NCBI RefSeq assembly: GCF_000003815.2
Contig: NC_049988.1
Location: 3,697,971-3,761,970, forward strand
DNA length: 64,000 bases
Direction: 5' to 3'
DNA from: Branchiostoma floridae
Taxonomy: Eukaryota; Chordata; Leptocardii; Amphioxiformes; Branchiostomatidae
Position numbers and translations under genes: made by a program. Each line of letters opens with the position of its first letter. The first letter of the stretch is position 1. A model generated the notes under the pieces. It made no database searches, was not told the origin of the DNA, and saw only the letters and a program-made list of their open reading frames with translations. This document shows, one piece after another, positions 53,201-56,200 of the stretch.

Positions 53201-56200
53201 CCACCTAGACCCCACACTTAACCTTCCTGTACCCACGGCACGAGTCAACCCCTACTGTGATGGAGAAGAAAGACCAATACAATTCATTAATGAACATGCC
53301 CAAGAGCCAAGTGACAATTTATATAGAAGCTCTGAAGCCTGAAAAACTAAACATTTAGAAAATCTGACATCTCTGTGAAATATCTAGAGTTTCTATGTCT
53401 TATTACTATGTCTAGTAATAATTACAATTCATTAACCAAAAACCTTGTAAAGTTAAGGTTTTGATGAACACTACATATTAAGCATGTTTTCATTGGTTCC
53501 TCTGCAAAATATTGTGGGTTCTGGAGGGTCCAGAACCCAAAATAACCCTAGGGTTCACTCACTGGGTGAACCCAAAATAACCCTGAGAGTCTTGTCTGAC
53601 CGATGAACCCTCTGGAACCCTACTGAACCCACGTCAAAATGGGTCTAAGGGTTGAAGTGGGTGAAAGTGGGTCCATTTGGGCCGTTTTAACCCACTTTAA
53701 CCCACTAAGACAGACCAAAAACAATTCATAATAATTATATTATACCTATATACCGGGTAGAAGCCTCCTGGGATTTAGTGTAGTTAAGCCTTTTCCATTG
53801 TCCCCTTGCCCTAAACTTTCTGTTGTCACCCCTAATCAAAGGCTAAGTTCTATCACCCTATGAATGCTGTACTGTCTACTATCAGTCTGATCTTTGCAGT
53901 GTCGACTCCACCTCTGTCTACATAAAAACTAAAAAAGAAACACATAAAAACATTTATCTGCCAATCCTTCTTTTCACTGTGGCATCCTTCACATCTTCAA
54001 CAAGCTATACTGTCACAGTACACAGAAGACACTATTATGCTGTAGGAAATAACCAGGGCCTAGTAAATTGGTTGCACAGAATTTTACATTTTGTAATCCT
54101 AGAGATCTTAAGTAATTGTTTGGATAGAGCTAAGGACAGTTACAGAAATACTCCACTGGTTTCATTGCTATACATGTACTATATATATTACTTTGAATTA
54201 CCTGTATTAACTAATGAGGAATTTTAAAAATGTTGTTTAGAAGTAGTGTCAAGTAGGCATTGGAATGGTTCAAGATTTTTCTGAGGCTGCCACTCAGAAA
54301 TCTTCTGAGAGTTTCTGACTTGAAATCCACAAAAATCTGCTTTTAAAGGGTTGCAATCCTTTCCTCTTTTACTATTATCATTGTACGCTCCAAGCAGAGG
54401 TTGATGGGGAAAATCGTGGCGTTGTCTGACAGAAAAAGATGGCCTACGAGAAAAAGGTCAACATTTTCTCTATCAACCTATGCTTGGAAAATAATCTCTC
54501 TGAGGAGTCCAGTGGCAATCTTAAACCAAGTTTGAATCATGATTTTAGACACACAGAGTGGTACAGTTCAATAGGCCTGAACCCGTTCGGGACACGAGTT
54601 TCGATTTCCTTGACAATGTGTGTTTGTAAATATACATATGCTAAGAATTTTAAAAGCTGTTATACGGAGCTTGTCTGTATCAGTGAGCTACTGATTTTGG
54701 GAGGGCAGTGTTTAGTAAGTGCCACTCATGCATGTACAAACGCTCTACATAATTTTATACAATTGAATTTTAGAGCCTGTAGTAGCAGCTGTATTTTTTG
54801 TACTCATCTATTATAGCTTAATTTTGATAGTCTGTAAGTATTTTTGGTAAGATCATGAAAAATCCTGACCTTGCATTATAGCTGTACAGGTTGCATTTGT
54901 GATAGAATTTGATTAAGACCAAATAGGTCATTAGAGTATAGTATTACATAAGAGCATTCTAATTTCTAGAGAGAGGAATGAGACTTTCTGTAAACAGTTG
55001 TTCTTGCAATTGTAGTGTGCTTTCAAGTAAAAATGAAGAAATCGAAGATAACAGAGTTGGATTTAGCTCAGTCAATGTGTGTAGCATCCAAAATAAGGTA
55101 CATGATCTGTGATAATGAAGCACTATAATGTACATATGTGTACAATGGCCGTATCAGAAACACATTTAGACAGCACAATAACAGATGGACAGGTGTACAT
55201 AGAAAGTAACCTGTTGAGAAGAGACAGGAATGGTTCTGGGAGGAGGTGAAGTCTTGTGTACTGCATACTAAACCTTTCCTAGTCGTACAGTGTTGTAACA
55301 ATCCATTGAAAAAGGCTAATACATGTACCAGTAGCCAATAAATTTGATTCAGAAAAATCATAAACTGTTTCATTTGTAATTTTTAATCCAGAAGGCAATG
55401 AAACAGCTGCCTTTTAAGTGACTTTTGTTGTTAAATCTAATTCAAAATCAAAACCTTACTAAAAAAAAGACAATAAAAATCATTTTAAACTTTTCAGTTT
55501 CCTTCCTTCAGTTACCAAAATAAAGAAACATGCAGATACCAACGTTTAAAGAAAAACAGTTACTCCTAGTGGGAAACAAAACTTAAACCATTATGACATT
55601 ACAATATTCTTTACCAACCTTTACAAGTTACAAAAAGAGAAAAAGAAAATACCAATTGGAGGTCACGTGTAATGCCAAACATGCCGTATACATACATGTT
55701 CCACACCGAAATGCAGCAAGATGATGATGATGATGATACATACCACAATAGCAGCCAGTAGCTGCCATATCTCAGGCCGTAGGAACTGCCAGATGAGCCA
55801 CCAGTCCAGCTCCTGCTCTTCCTGCACATCCTGGTCCCTCAGCAGTTCCTCTGCTAGTGTGTCCTCCTCCTGACACTGTGCTCTCTTCACACCAACTCCC
55901 GCCAACCCACAACATAACAAACTACCTGCGACAATCCTCGTAGGATGGCAAGCCAGTAGCACTGCAATGTGGAAACCTCTTTGGCAAGACTTTTGCGATG
56001 TGCCAGAGAAAAATGCTCGGCTGACGGCATATCTTCGAGATATTGTGTTTTGTATGTATTGGAGGAAGGTAAGATTTTGTTTGGGATGGTTGCTGCTAAA
56101 TCTTCTAGCTGATTGGAAAAGGCTGTTTGACAGCTGATATTGAGATGATGTTGTGTTGTTGGGTTTGAGGGTCTGGGATACTCTGAAAGTAAAAGACAAC

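Noticed and set aside
53514-53706. Interstitial telomere repeat
   Set aside because: GGGTT/AACCC words are irregular and not TTAGGG tandem repeats.
54439-54816. 125-residue ORF as a gene
   Set aside because: No domain, no splice or codon-use support, AT-rich intronic surroundings.
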